From assembly GCA_963819645.1 (NCBI GenBank), contig CAWFWZ010000014.1, positions 186,001 to 250,000 of the forward strand: a stretch of DNA of 64,000 nt, read 5' to 3'. Numbering within the stretch: the stretch's first letter is position 1; each line of letters begins with the position of its first letter. The translations under genes were made by a program, and so were the position numbers. Below the pieces are notes generated by a model. The model saw only the letters and a program-made list of their open reading frames with translations, made no database searches and was not told the origin of the DNA. This stretch comes from CAVVDY01 sp963819645 (GTDB lineage: Bacteria > Acidobacteriota > Terriglobia > Terriglobales > Acidobacteriaceae). This document shows positions 8,049 through 17,548 of this stretch, piece after piece.

Positions 8049-11000
8049 ATGCTTCCCGCCTCCGTTCCGGTCAGCCTTTCGTGGGCGCATCCGCTCGTGG
8101 CGGACTGGTTCCTGGGAAAGTTCGGGTCGCCTACCGAGCCGCAGGAGCAGGGCTGGCCAGAAATTCTTGCCGGGCGAACCACGCTCATCTCCGCCCCAAC
8201 CGGATCAGGCAAAACGCTGGCGGCATTCCTTATTTGTATTGATCGCCTGGTGCGCAAAGCGCTGGACGGCGGACTGTATAACCGTACCGAAGTTCTGTAC
8301 GTCTCGCCCCTCAAAGCCCTGGGCAACGACATTCAGAAGAATCTTGATGGTCCACTGAGCGAGATCACCGCGCTGGCCGCAGAACGCGGGCTGCTCATGG
8401 GCGAGATTCGTACCGCGGTCCGCACCGGTGACACGCTGACGAAAGAGCGGCGCGAGATGTTGCGCCGCCCGCCGCACATTCTGGTGACCACCCCTGAGTC
8501 GCTCTACATCCTGCTGACCGCCGATAGCAGCCGCAAGATTTTGCGCGATATCGAAACCGTCATCGTCGACGAGATTCATGCCGTAGCCGACGACAAACGC
8601 GGCGCGCACCTTGCGATCTCGCTGGAGCGTCTCGATCTGCTGGTGGGTGCCCCGGACGTGGTTGCGGGTGCCCCATTCAATCCTTCGTTTGGCTTGAGTG
8701 GGAGAAGGCAGCCGACCCGCATCGGCCTCTCCGCAACGCAGAAGCCGATCGAAGTTGTCGCACAGTTTTTGACCGGCAACGGGCGCCCCGCTCCTTCCAT
8801 CGTCAACATCGGTCATCGCCGCACCATGGACCTTGCGGTCGAGGTGCCACGTTCGGAGATCGGGCCCATCGCGACCAACGAGATGTGGGGCGAGATTTAC
8901 GACCGCATCGCCGAACTGGCGCTGCAACATCGTTCGACGTTGGTGTTTGTGAACACGCGTCGATTGGCGGAGCGCGTTGCCTTCCACCTGAGCGAGCGCC
9001 TGGGCGAAGACCAGGTCGCAGCGCATCACGGCTCGCTCGCACGCAAATTGCGCCTCGCCGCCGAGCGCAAACTGAAGAATGGCGAGATTCGCGCACTGGT
9101 TGCGACGGCTTCGCTTGAGCTTGGAATCGACGTCGGCTTTGTCGATCTGGTCTGTCACATCAGTTCGCCGCGCTCGATTGCCGTCACCTTGCAACGCTTT
9201 GGCCGCTCCGGCCACTGGCGTGGAGCCGTTCCCAAAGGCCGATTCTTCGCCACCACGCGCGATGATCTGGTCGAGTGCGCGGCCACGATTCGCGCCATCA
9301 AGCATGGCGACCTCGACCGTCTCGAGGTGCCGGTCGCGCCGCTCGACATCCTGGCGCAGCAGATGGTCGCCATGTGTTGTTGCGAAGAGTGGGATGAAGA
9401 CGCGCTGTACGAGACGTTGCGCTGCGCCTATCCCTATCGCGATCTGACGCGCACGGATTACGATCGCATTCTCGACATGCTGTCGCTTGGTATAGCAGCC
9501 AAGCGCGGCCGTTATGGCGCGTACCTGTTTCGCGATCAGGTGAACCGTCGTTTGCGCGCCCGCCGCGGAGCCAGACTCGCAGCCATCACCAGCGGTGGAG
9601 CGATTCCGGAGACAGCACTGTATTCCGTCGTCGCGCAGCCCGATGAGATCAAGATTGGCACACTGGATGAGGACTTCGCCGTTGAGAGCAACGCCGGCGA
9701 CATCATGCTGTTGGGAAATACGTCATGGCGCATTACGCGCGTGGAGTCGAACAGCGGACGCGTGCTGGTGGAAGATGCGCATGGCGCGCCGCCCAGTATT
9801 CCGTTCTGGCGCGGCGAAGCGCCGGGACGCACCGCAGAGCTATCTCACAATGTGGGAGAGTTGCGCGCAGCAGCTCAGCGCCATGCTGCCCAATACGGCG
9901 CCTCTCGCCGTGCCAGGCAACTCTGAAGCATCCGAAGGCGAGCAGGGGCACGGCTTCAGCTGTACCGAACAGAGGCACCGGCTTTTGAAAGGGCACGGCT
10001 TCAGCCGTGCCGACCAGACGCTTATTTCTTCCTCCGAGGGGGCTTTAGCCCCCGAGTCTTCTCCAAGCCCAAAGCCCGCCTGCGCGGCATCGGTTCCAGC
10101 CCCGAAGTCCAAAGCGCCGTCGCCTGGCTGAAAGACGAATGTGGGCTCGACGACGCCGGCGCCGAGCAACTGGTCGAATACATCGTCACCGGGCGCGCCG
10201 TGCTGGGCGAAGTTCCCACGCAGCAGACGATCATTGCCGAGCGCTTCTTCGACGAAGGCGGAGGCATGCAACTCATTCTGCATGCTCCGTTCGGCGCGCG
10301 CGTGAACAAGGCCTGGGGACTGGCGCTGCGCAAGCGGTTCTGCCGGTCGTTCAACTTCGAGTTGCAGGCCGCCGCAACCGACGACGGGCTGAACATCTCG
10401 CTCGCCGAGCAGCACAGCTTTCCCCTTGGCGACGTTTTTCACTTCCTGCAACTGGAAACGTTCAAGGAAATTCTGGAGCAGGCCGCGCTGGCTTCGCCGA
10501 TCTTCAAGACGCGCTGGCGTTGGGACGCAAATCGTTCGCTCGCTCTGCTGCGCTTTCAAGGCGGCAAGAAGGTTCCGCCGCAGATTCAGCGCATTCGCAG
10601 CGACGATCTTCTGGCATCGGTTTTTCCCGACGTTGCCGCCTGTTTCGAGAACATCGCAGGCGACATCAAGATTCCCGATCACCCGCTCGTCGACGAGGTG
10701 ATGAAGGACACTCTCACCGAGGCGATGGACATCGAAGGCCTGCGCCGTGTGCTCACCGGCATTCAAGACGGCAGCATTCGTACATTGGCGGTCGATACCC
10801 CCGTGCCATCGCAGTTCGCGCACGAGATTCTGAATGCGAATCCCTACGCGTTTCTCGACGACGCTCCGCTGGAGGAGCGCCGCGCGCGGGCGGTGCAGTT
10901 GCGCCGCATGTTGCCGGAAGCGGTGCTGAACGAGGTCGGACGGCTCGATCAGGATGCGATCGCACGCGTACGTGAGCAGGCGCGCCCCGAAGTGCGCGAT

Positions 11001-12591
11001 GCGGATGAGCTCCACGACGCGCTACAAACTCTGGTCGCGTTGCCCGAAGACTTGGCCGACGACGGCTGGCGAAGTGCTGCGCTGGGTTGGGTTCCTTATC
11101 TTGGCGAACTGTTGGAGAGCTGGCGCGTGGTGCGGGCGACAGTCGGCGAGCGGCGCTACTACGTTGCCTCCGAGCGTGCTGCTGAGTTCGCGCTGATCTT
11201 TCCCGATACGCAATTCGAGGTTGCGCCGCCGGAGTTGCCCGCGCGCACTACCTCACACAGCGATGCGCTGCTGGCGATGGTCAACGGCTGGATGATGCAC
11301 TCCGGGCCGACAAGCTCGGCGGCGCTGTCGTACCTTCTTGGTTTGGCTCAAGGCGAGGTTGAGCAGGCGTTACTGCGTCTGGAAGCGAGTGGAACAGTTC
11401 TGCGCGGCAACTTTACCGGCAATGCCACCGGGAACGATCCGCACAACTGCGAGTGGTGCGAGCGGCGGTTGCTCTCGCGTATTCACCACCTCACACTCGC
11501 GACCCTGCGCAAGCAGATCGAGCCCGTTACTGCCGCGCAATACATGCGCTGGCTGCTGCGCTGGCAGCATGTGGCTCCGCAGTCGCAAGCCGCCGGCGAG
11601 CGCGGATTGCTGGAAGTCGTTCGCCAGTTGCAGGGTTTCGAAATCCCGGCGAACGCGTGGGAGAAGTGCGTCCTCGCGTCGCGTGTCCAAAACTATGACC
11701 CCGCCGCACTCGATCAGCTTTGCCTCACCGGAGCCGTCGGCTGGGGCCGCTTATCGCCTCATCCCGCGACGCTGGAAGATGCCGGTGAGAGCCGTCGCCG
11801 CGTGGTGCCGACCAGCGTTGCGCCGATCACGTTGTTCGTCCGCGAAGATGCTGACTGGATGCAGCCGCGCAGCGCGGAGAGCGATGAGCGCCAGGAACAA
11901 CTACTCACGGAATCGGGACGCGTCGTCCTCGAATTCCTGCGCCGTCGCGGTGCGTCGTTCTTTGCCGACATTGTGCGCGGAACCGGCAAGCTGAAAGCGG
12001 AGATCGAAACCGCTCTGTGGGAGCTGGTCGCCGCAGGGTTGGTCACGGCTGACGGCTTCCAGAACCTACGCTCGCTGATCAATCCGCAATCGGCGTAGCG
12101 CCCACAATGGAATCACCAAGGTTGCGAAACCGCGCAACACCGCGGGCCGCTGGTCGTTGCTCTACACCGACGCTCCAGCCGACCATCACAACGCCGTCGA
12201 GGCCACTTGCTGGATGCTGCTGCGTCGTTATGGGCTCGTCTTCCGCGAAGTGCTGGCGCGCGAGTCGAACCTGCCTAAGTGGCGCGAGCTGCTGATCGCG
12301 TTCCGCCGGCTGGAAGATCGCGGCGAGGTTCGCGGCGGACGCTTCGTCAATGGCTTTCTCGGTGAGCAATTCGCCTTGCCGGAAGCCGTTGAATCGTTGC
12401 GTGCGATTCGCAACCGTCCGGTGAGCGGCGAAACAGTCACGGTCTCCTCTGCCGATCCGCTGAACCTGGTGGGGATCATCGTCCCCGGTGACCGCGTGCC
12501 CGCAATCTCGGGACGATTTGTCAGCTTCTGCGACGGCGTTCCCGTCGATACCGCTGCCTCGACAATGTTGCGTGAGGCCGCGGCGCAGTGA
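8049..12591 (+). CDS. lhr: Lhr-type large ATP-dependent helicase (interrupted)
   Basis: Superfamily 2 helicase of about 1,500 residues, of the bacterial long Lhr type. Motif I is APTGSGKT (about residues 50-57), the DEIH box follows near residue 173, then GLSATQKP, and QRFGRSGHWRG is motif VI. The C-terminal Lhr-specific half continues to 12591. Three anomalies occur. An in-frame extra segment lies near residues 199-218 (8644-8703). A TGA at 9924 is followed by repeat DNA up to about 10069. A one-base shift near 12090 moves the last 165 residues to another frame. Identity is secure, but whether full-length protein is made depends on the 9911-10069 insertion. Confidence 0.88.
8666..8702 (+). 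repeat. 37-base repeat inside lhr
   Basis: GGGTGCCCCATTCAA opens a 37-base stretch that recurs at 26467-26503 in non-coding DNA with only 3 mismatches. In lhr it is read in frame as GAPFNPSFGLSG, between the DEIH box and the GLSAT motif, where the family normally has only a short linker. Confidence 0.8.
9911..10069. repeat. Half composite element inserted in lhr
   Basis: From 9984, TTTTGAAAGGGCACGG, the palindrome GGCACGGCTTCAGCCGTGCC and then GGGGGCTTTAGCCCC match the left half of the composite element. A degenerate copy (GGGGCACGGCTTCAGCTG) precedes it. Lhr-like sequence stops near 9910 and resumes at about 10070 in the same frame (KARLRGIGSSPEVQ). The only in-frame stop is TGA at 9924-9926. 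Confidence 0.75.
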
Positions 12592-12767
12592 GTACGCCGC
12601 CGCTGATCGAAGGTCTGGACTACTACATCGAAGACGGCCTGATGGTTTTCACCGCGCACTACCTGCGCAATCGCGGATACTGCTGCCAGTCAGGCTGCCG
12701 TCACTGCCCGTACGGATTCGAGAAGCAGACTCAAGAACAAATCGAGCCACGGATTGACACCGATTAA
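12588..12767 (+). CDS. DUF5522-type cysteine-rich small protein
   Basis: A 59-residue protein starting with GTG at 12588, overlapping the lhr stop codon by 3 bases (GTGA), so probably translationally coupled. It reads YYIEDGLMVFTAHYLRNRGY, then CCQSGCRHCPYG. This matches the short DUF5522 family, whose Cys-rich CC-GC-HCPYG block probably binds metal; no function is known to me. The last residues (RIDTD) come from a dispersed ACGGATT-type repeat that also supplies the stop codon. Confidence 0.75.
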   Translation: MSTPPLIEGLDYYIEDGLMVFTAHYLRNRGYCCQSGCRHCPYGFEKQTQEQIEPRIDTD

Positions 12768-12832
12768 CACGGATCCGTTTTTCTTCCACTTCTCTGATCC
12801 GCGTAATCCGCGTAAATCCGCGGCTCGCCTTT
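12750..12832. repeat. ACGGATT-type dispersed repeat, two inverted halves
   Basis: CCACGGATTGACACCGATTA at about 12750 faces GATCCGCGTAATCCGCG at about 12797. A related copy, CGCGGATTTACACGGATGAA, is at 33844-33875. The left half overlaps the 3' end of the DUF5522 gene. Confidence 0.65.
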
Positions 12833-12838
12833 CCGCCG

Positions 12839-13237
12839 TTATCCCATGGTGTGAATCTTTACCGGCTCGATCTTGTATAGCACGCGCTGCTCACCCGGCT
12901 GTGCGAACGGATACTTATCTTTGCCCAGGTACTTCTTGGCCATCTTGTCGATATGCGAGTCGGCGCCGTCCTGTGTAATGTCAGTGACTTTGCCGCGAAT
13001 CTCCACGTAACGGTACGGATTTTCGGGATCCATCAACGTGATGGCCACGCGCGGATCGCGGCGCATGTTCTTGTCCTTCTGACGACCGAGCGCCGAGTTA
13101 ACGACGACCTTGCCGTGCTCGTAGTCAACCCACACAGGTTGCGTCTGTGGGCTGCCGTCGGGCATAAGCGTCGTCAGAAAACCGAAGACTGGCTTCTGAA
13201 ACAAAGCCATGTAGTTCTCAGGAATGGAAGCGGCCAT
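12839..13237 (-). CDS. PPOX-class (pyridoxamine oxidase-like) flavin/F420-binding protein
   Basis: A 132-residue split-barrel protein of the pyridoxamine 5'-phosphate oxidase superfamily. FGFLTTLMPDGSPQTQPVWV (about residues 18-37) is the first conserved strand pair, followed by RDPRVAITLMDPENPYRYVE and an IRGKV strand. This layout fits the TIGR03618-type group of F420- or flavin-dependent reductases. I cannot tell the cofactor or substrate from sequence. It stands alone, convergent with the DUF5522 gene. Confidence 0.8.
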   Translation of the reverse strand: MAASIPENYMALFQKPVFGFLTTLMPDGSPQTQPVWVDYEHGKVVVNSALGRQKDKNMRRDPRVAITLMDPENPYRYVEIRGKVTDITQDGADSHIDKMAKKYLGKDKYPFAQPGEQRVLYKIEPVKIHTMG

Positions 13238-13351
13238 GATGATTTCTCCTTGCTTCGAACTTGGAACTGGGAAAGCGAAAGGCCAACCGGGTAATTGGAT
13301 TCCCGAGCCATTCTACGGGTTCACAAACTGTCTCTCCAAAACGATCGCCCG

Positions 13352-13388
13352 GAAAAACAAAAGCCCAGGAACCGCCGCTCCTGGGCTC
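13352..13388 (-). terminator. Rho-independent terminator of the aminotransferase gene
   Basis: On the minus strand AGCCCAGGA pairs with TCCTGGGCT around a GCGGCGG-type loop, followed by TTTTGTTTTT. It lies about 20 bases past the stop codon. Confidence 0.85.
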
Positions 13389-13406
13389 TGGATGAACCGT
13401 AGCTAA

Positions 13407-14807
13407 TTAAGAGCCAACCGCCTGTCCCTGAGTAGCCTTCTTGCTATGGTGCTCTTCCGCTACCAGCCCGATACATTCTTCGAGCACATCCATAGCGATG
13501 TCGGCCTGCTCTTTGGTAACAATCAGCGGCGGGGCAATGCGAATCGTATTGGGACCGCAGCCCAGCAGCAGGAGTCCGCGTTCAAAAGCCAGGTCCACGA
13601 TGCGGTCGCGCTCGCCTCCGCCCTGCGTCCGCGTCTTCTTGTCGGTCACGATCTCGACGCCGATCATCAATCCGCGCCCGCGAACATCGCCAACCAAGCC
13701 AAGGCGAGCGGGCCAATCAGCCAACCGCTTCATGATGTGCTTACCGACCGTGTCAGCGTTCTTGATGCCCTCGCGTTGCAGCACATCCATTGTGGCCAGT
13801 GCAGCGGCGATGCATACCGGGTTCCCGCCAAACGTCGACGCGTGCGAGCCGGGTACCCAGTCCATGATTTCTGCTTTGGACATCGTGATGCCGAGCGGCA
13901 TGCCGCTGGCGATTCCTTTGGCGATGCAAACGATGTCGGGCTCCACCCCGGTATGCTCGACCGCCCACCATTTGCCGGTGCGGCCTGCGCCTGACTGCAC
14001 CTCGTCAGCCACCAGCAAAATGCCGTGGCGATCGCAGATGCGGCGCAGCTCCTGCATGAACACAGTTGGAGCGACCACGTATCCGCCTTCACCCTGGATA
14101 GGCTCGACAAAAATGGCAGCTACTTCTTCGGGAGCAAGCACGGTCTTGAACAGCTTGTCTTCGATATAGCGCGCGCAACCCAAGGCGAATGCCTCGCCGT
14201 CCTGCGCACTACCGGAGCAGCTGCGGTAAACGTCGGGATAGCGCACGTGGGTCACGCCCGGCACCAGCGGCGAGAAGCGGCGCTTCTGCTGAGGCTTCGA
14301 CGCGGTGAGCGATAGCGCGCCCATAGTGCGTCCGTGGAAGGCGCCAAGGAACGCGATCACGTGCTGTCGTTTGGTGTGATAGCGCGCCAGCTTCAGCGCA
14401 CACTCGATCGCCTCAGCACCCGAGTTGCCGTAGTAAAACTTGTGCGGTCCCTTCATGGGTGCAACTTTCGACAGGCGCTGCGCGAGTTCGACCAGCGACT
14501 CGTAATAGAAGTCAGTGCCCGAGATATGAATCAACTCAGCCGCCTGCTTCTGAATCGCAGCGACGACTTCAGGATGGCAATGTCCGGTTGAAGTGACGGC
14601 GATTCCCGCGGCGAAGTCGAGGAACTCGTTCCCGTCGACGTCTTCGACAATGCAGCCACGACCGCGTTTTGCTACCAGCGGATACGAGCGGGTATACGAA
14701 GGCGAGATGTAGCGTTCATCGCCCTCCAGCACGCGCCGGGCATTGGGTCCGGGCAGCGCAGTGATGATCTTCGGTCCGGCAACGTGAGCGAGAGTATTTG
14801 TAGCCAT
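13407..14807 (-). CDS. Class III PLP aminotransferase (GABA/acetylornithine family)
   Basis: A PLP-dependent omega-aminotransferase of 466 residues. DFAAGIAVTSTGHCHP and YYGNSGAEAIECALKLAR are early conserved blocks. FLGAFHGRTMGALSLT, FVEPIQGEGGY, VADEVQSGAGRTGKWWAVEH and the PLP-lysine segment IVCIAKGIASGMPLG follow. The motifs fit 4-aminobutyrate aminotransferase or a close acetylornithine-type relative; neighbours do not decide. It has its own terminator. Confidence 0.9.
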   Translation of the reverse strand: MATNTLAHVAGPKIITALPGPNARRVLEGDERYISPSYTRSYPLVAKRGRGCIVEDVDGNEFLDFAAGIAVTSTGHCHPEVVAAIQKQAAELIHISGTDFYYESLVELAQRLSKVAPMKGPHKFYYGNSGAEAIECALKLARYHTKRQHVIAFLGAFHGRTMGALSLTASKPQQKRRFSPLVPGVTHVRYPDVYRSCSGSAQDGEAFALGCARYIEDKLFKTVLAPEEVAAIFVEPIQGEGGYVVAPTVFMQELRRICDRHGILLVADEVQSGAGRTGKWWAVEHTGVEPDIVCIAKGIASGMPLGITMSKAEIMDWVPGSHASTFGGNPVCIAAALATMDVLQREGIKNADTVGKHIMKRLADWPARLGLVGDVRGRGLMIGVEIVTDKKTRTQGGGERDRIVDLAFERGLLLLGCGPNTIRIAPPLIVTKEQADIAMDVLEECIGLVAEEHHSKKATQGQAVGS

Positions 14808-15236
14808 GGTCTTCTCCTGTGATTGGCTGGTGCACCGAGAGGTGCGGGATTACTGGCCTGCGATCGGCTAGTTGGTCGTGAATATTTCGAATGGAATTGC
14901 GAAAAATCCAGATGCCGATCGCGCTCAGGATTGAGGCAGGAAACTAGTCGCCGGAAAACAAATTAGGCCGCGCCATACAGGGAGAGAGCTTGGAATCAGC
15001 GCGCGCTGAGATCGGGCGTGACCACGTCGTCCGCCGGCCAAAGCAGCACCCAATGCCGAGACCAGCCCGGTTGGTTGCGCGAGGATGACCGATTTGGCGG
15101 AACATGATCCACTCCTACCTAATTATATGCGGCTTCTCTGCCTGGCGTAACCCCCGAAGTAAGAGCCTTTTTTCAGATATTCACATCCTGTCGGGGCAGG
15201 CCTCGCCATGCTAAAACAGGAGAGGGGGACCTCAGT
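14808..15236. other. Intergenic region, mostly featureless
   Basis: A 429-base divergent region between the aminotransferase (minus) and pgm (plus), which should contain both promoters. I see no repeat family or recognisable riboswitch. An AGGAGAGGGGG tract 6 to 16 bases before the pgm ATG is a strong ribosome-binding site. One weak small frame (14944-15105) is listed separately. Confidence 0.5.
14944..15105 (-). CDS. Possible 53-residue small ORF
   Basis: ATG at 15105 is preceded on the minus strand by GGTAGGAGTGG at good ribosome-binding distance. The frame runs 53 codons (MFRQIGHPRATNRAGLGIGC at its start) to a TAG. The composition is Arg/Ser-rich with no domain I recognise. It could be a leader or micro-protein ahead of the aminotransferase, or chance. 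Confidence 0.2.
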   Translation of the reverse strand: MFRQIGHPRATNRAGLGIGCCFGRRTTWSRPISARADSKLSPCMARPNLFSGD

Positions 15237-16901
15237 ATGGCGGAAGCAACAAAGCAGCGCGAAAACATCTCTCCTTTGGCGGGCAAGAGGGCTCCGAAGG
15301 ACATGCTGATCGACGTCGCTCGCCTGGAGCGTGACTACTACGAACGCAAGCCCGACCTCAGCGATCCCGCGCAGATGGTGGCATTCGGGACCAGTGGCCA
15401 TCGCGGAACTCCGCTGAATGGCAGCTTTACCGAGGCGCACATCCTGGCCATCACGCAGGCAATCTGCGAGTACCGCAAGCAGCAGGGTGTCGATGGTCCG
15501 CTGTATATGGGCAAGGATACCCACGCCGTCTCCGGCCCGGCGCAGCGCACCGCGTTGGAAGTGCTCGCGGCCAACGCGGTCGAAACTATTATTCAACCAG
15601 ATGATGGCTTTACGCCGACGCCCTCGGTTTCCCACGCCATCCTGATGTACAACCGAGGGCGCAAACAGCACCTTGCCGACGGAATCGTGATTACGCCCTC
15701 GCACAACCCGCCGGAGGACGGTGGCTTCAAGTACAACCCGACCAATGGCGGCCCCGCTGATACCGATGTCACCAGCTGGGTTCAGGACCGGGCGAATGAT
15801 CTGCTGCGCGCCGGGAATGCCGGAGTCAAGCGCGTTTCGTTCGAGTCGGCGATGAAGGCCAGCACTACGCATCAGCAGGACTTCGTCATGCCCTATGTCA
15901 ATGACTTGCGCAACGTCATCGACATGGATGCGATCCGAGGCGCCAATCTGAAGCTGGCAGTCGATCCGCTGGGGGGAGCCGCCGAGCCTTACTGGGCGCC
16001 CATCAACTCGGTTTACGGACTGTCGATCGACGTGGTGAATCCCAAGATCGATCCGACGTTTTCGTTCATGACGGTCGATCACGATGGCAAGATTCGCATG
16101 GACTGCTCCAGCCCATACGCCATGGCGTCGCTGGTGCGGCTTAAGGACAAATACCAGGTCGCCTTCGCCAACGATCCCGACTCCGACCGTCACGGCATTG
16201 TGACGCCATCGGCCGGATTGATGAACCCGAACCACTACCTCGCGGTGGCGATTCAGTATCTGTTGACGCATCGGCCCCAGTGGTCGCAAGGCGTCATGGT
16301 CGGCAAGACACTGGTCAGCAGCAGCATGATCGATCGCGTGGTTCAGAAACTAGGCCGCAAGCTGGACGAGATGCCAGTCGGATTCAAGTGGTTCGCGCCA
16401 GGCCTGTTCGACGGCACCCTCTGCTTTGGCGGAGAAGAAAGCGCGGGCGCCAGCTTCCTGCGCATGGATGGAACGGTGTGGACGACCGACAAGGACGGTC
16501 CGCTACTCGCGCTACTGGCTGCCGAAATCATGGCGGTCACCGGCAAAGATCCGGGCGAGCATTATCAGGAGTTGACGAGGGAGTTCGGCTCGCCGATCTA
16601 CACGCGGATCGATGCGGCAGCCACTCCTGAGCAGAAGGCGAAACTTGGCAAGCTGTCTCCCCAAGCCGTAAAGGAATCCACATTGGCCGGTGAGCCGATT
16701 ACGGCGAAACTGACTAAGGCCCCTGGGAACGATGCGCCAATCGGTGGACTAAAAGTGGTCGCACAAACCGGATGGTTCGCCGCCCGGCCTTCGGGAACGG
16801 AAGACATCTACAAGATCTACGCTGAGAGTTTTAAGGACGAGGCGCACCTCGATGCCATCGTCGAAGAAGCGCAGGAGATCGTCACCCACGCCTTAGCGTG
16901 A
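15237..16901 (+). CDS. pgm: Phosphoglucomutase (alpha-D-glucose specific)
   Basis: Interconverts glucose 1- and 6-phosphate. It is a 554-residue alpha-D-phosphohexomutase with FGTSGHRGTPLNGSF early, the catalytic serine loop ITPSHNPPEDGGFKYNP, the metal loop NDPDSDRHGIV, the sugar loop GEESAGASF and the phosphate loop RPSGTEDIYKIYAESF near the end. Length and motif order match the bacterial Pgm family. It is a single gene with a strong ribosome-binding site. Confidence 0.96.
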   Translation: MAEATKQRENISPLAGKRAPKDMLIDVARLERDYYERKPDLSDPAQMVAFGTSGHRGTPLNGSFTEAHILAITQAICEYRKQQGVDGPLYMGKDTHAVSGPAQRTALEVLAANAVETIIQPDDGFTPTPSVSHAILMYNRGRKQHLADGIVITPSHNPPEDGGFKYNPTNGGPADTDVTSWVQDRANDLLRAGNAGVKRVSFESAMKASTTHQQDFVMPYVNDLRNVIDMDAIRGANLKLAVDPLGGAAEPYWAPINSVYGLSIDVVNPKIDPTFSFMTVDHDGKIRMDCSSPYAMASLVRLKDKYQVAFANDPDSDRHGIVTPSAGLMNPNHYLAVAIQYLLTHRPQWSQGVMVGKTLVSSSMIDRVVQKLGRKLDEMPVGFKWFAPGLFDGTLCFGGEESAGASFLRMDGTVWTTDKDGPLLALLAAEIMAVTGKDPGEHYQELTREFGSPIYTRIDAAATPEQKAKLGKLSPQAVKESTLAGEPITAKLTKAPGNDAPIGGLKVVAQTGWFAARPSGTEDIYKIYAESFKDEAHLDAIVEEAQEIVTHALA

Positions 16902-16907
16902 TCGCGG

Positions 16908-17255
16908 TCAAGGACGATTCTTGATCGTGCCGCAAACGATCCCGCCCAGAAGGAAACTGAATCCCACCAGCGCTGCTACAGGCAGTAGACTGGCCGAATC
17001 AGGGAAAATACCGGCTGTCTCGACCCGGCTCTCCGCTAGTCCAGAGTTGCTGTTCGCCTGAGTGACAGGGGACGACAACGTTTCGGTTGCGCCGCCGTTG
17101 ACCGCCGGTGGTTGTTGCGGAGTTGGGAATGTTCTTTGCACGACCGCGTTTTGGGAAGCTGTCGAGCCTGGTGGAGCTTGCGCCAAGGCTGCAACGCACA
17201 AGGCAGCCAGTAGCGCTATGATCCAGAGTAGGTTTGAGTATGACGTAAGGCGCAC
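16908..17255 (-). CDS. Secreted protein with C-terminal membrane anchor
   Basis: A 115-residue protein. Residues 1-26 form a signal peptide (LLWIIALLAALCVAALAQA). A Pro/Thr/Ser/Asn-rich linker follows. The C-terminus has FPDSASLLPVAALVGFSFLL, then GGIVCGTIKNRP: a short motif, a hydrophobic helix and a basic end. That layout resembles surface-protein sorting tails (LPXTG- or PEP-CTERM-like), though no canonical motif is present. It lies 3' to 3' with pgm. Confidence 0.6.
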   Translation of the reverse strand: MRLTSYSNLLWIIALLAALCVAALAQAPPGSTASQNAVVQRTFPTPQQPPAVNGGATETLSSPVTQANSNSGLAESRVETAGIFPDSASLLPVAALVGFSFLLGGIVCGTIKNRP

Positions 17256-17548
17256 GGTGACTCCTGTCTTTTATCGGCCATGTATAAAAACTGCGCGTTG
17301 TCCGTAATTCTTACCTGTTGGCCGGCAGGGGAAGAACTCGGCGAGGGCTCTCGGGTTTGTAAGCACCTGAACCAGAGAGGCTTAAGAACTATGGTGAAAT
17401 TATCTTTTTCCTGAGTAGTCGCTAGATGTAAGTTAGCAATCTAGTTACCGTTCGGCTACTCGTCGAGCCCGCAGTAACACTCGTAAGATGTTATTGACAG
17501 GGAATTTGGTGTACTCGAAAATCGGTTATCGAAGGAAAGGAACCTTAG

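Noticed and set aside
9840..11015. Open frame of 391 codons antisense to lhr.
   Set aside because: Overlaps the Lhr C-terminal half and the repeat insertion; no ribosome-binding site or domain is visible.
15123..16289. Open frame of 388 codons antisense to pgm.
   Set aside because: Shadow of the phosphoglucomutase gene, which has every active-site motif in the sense frame.
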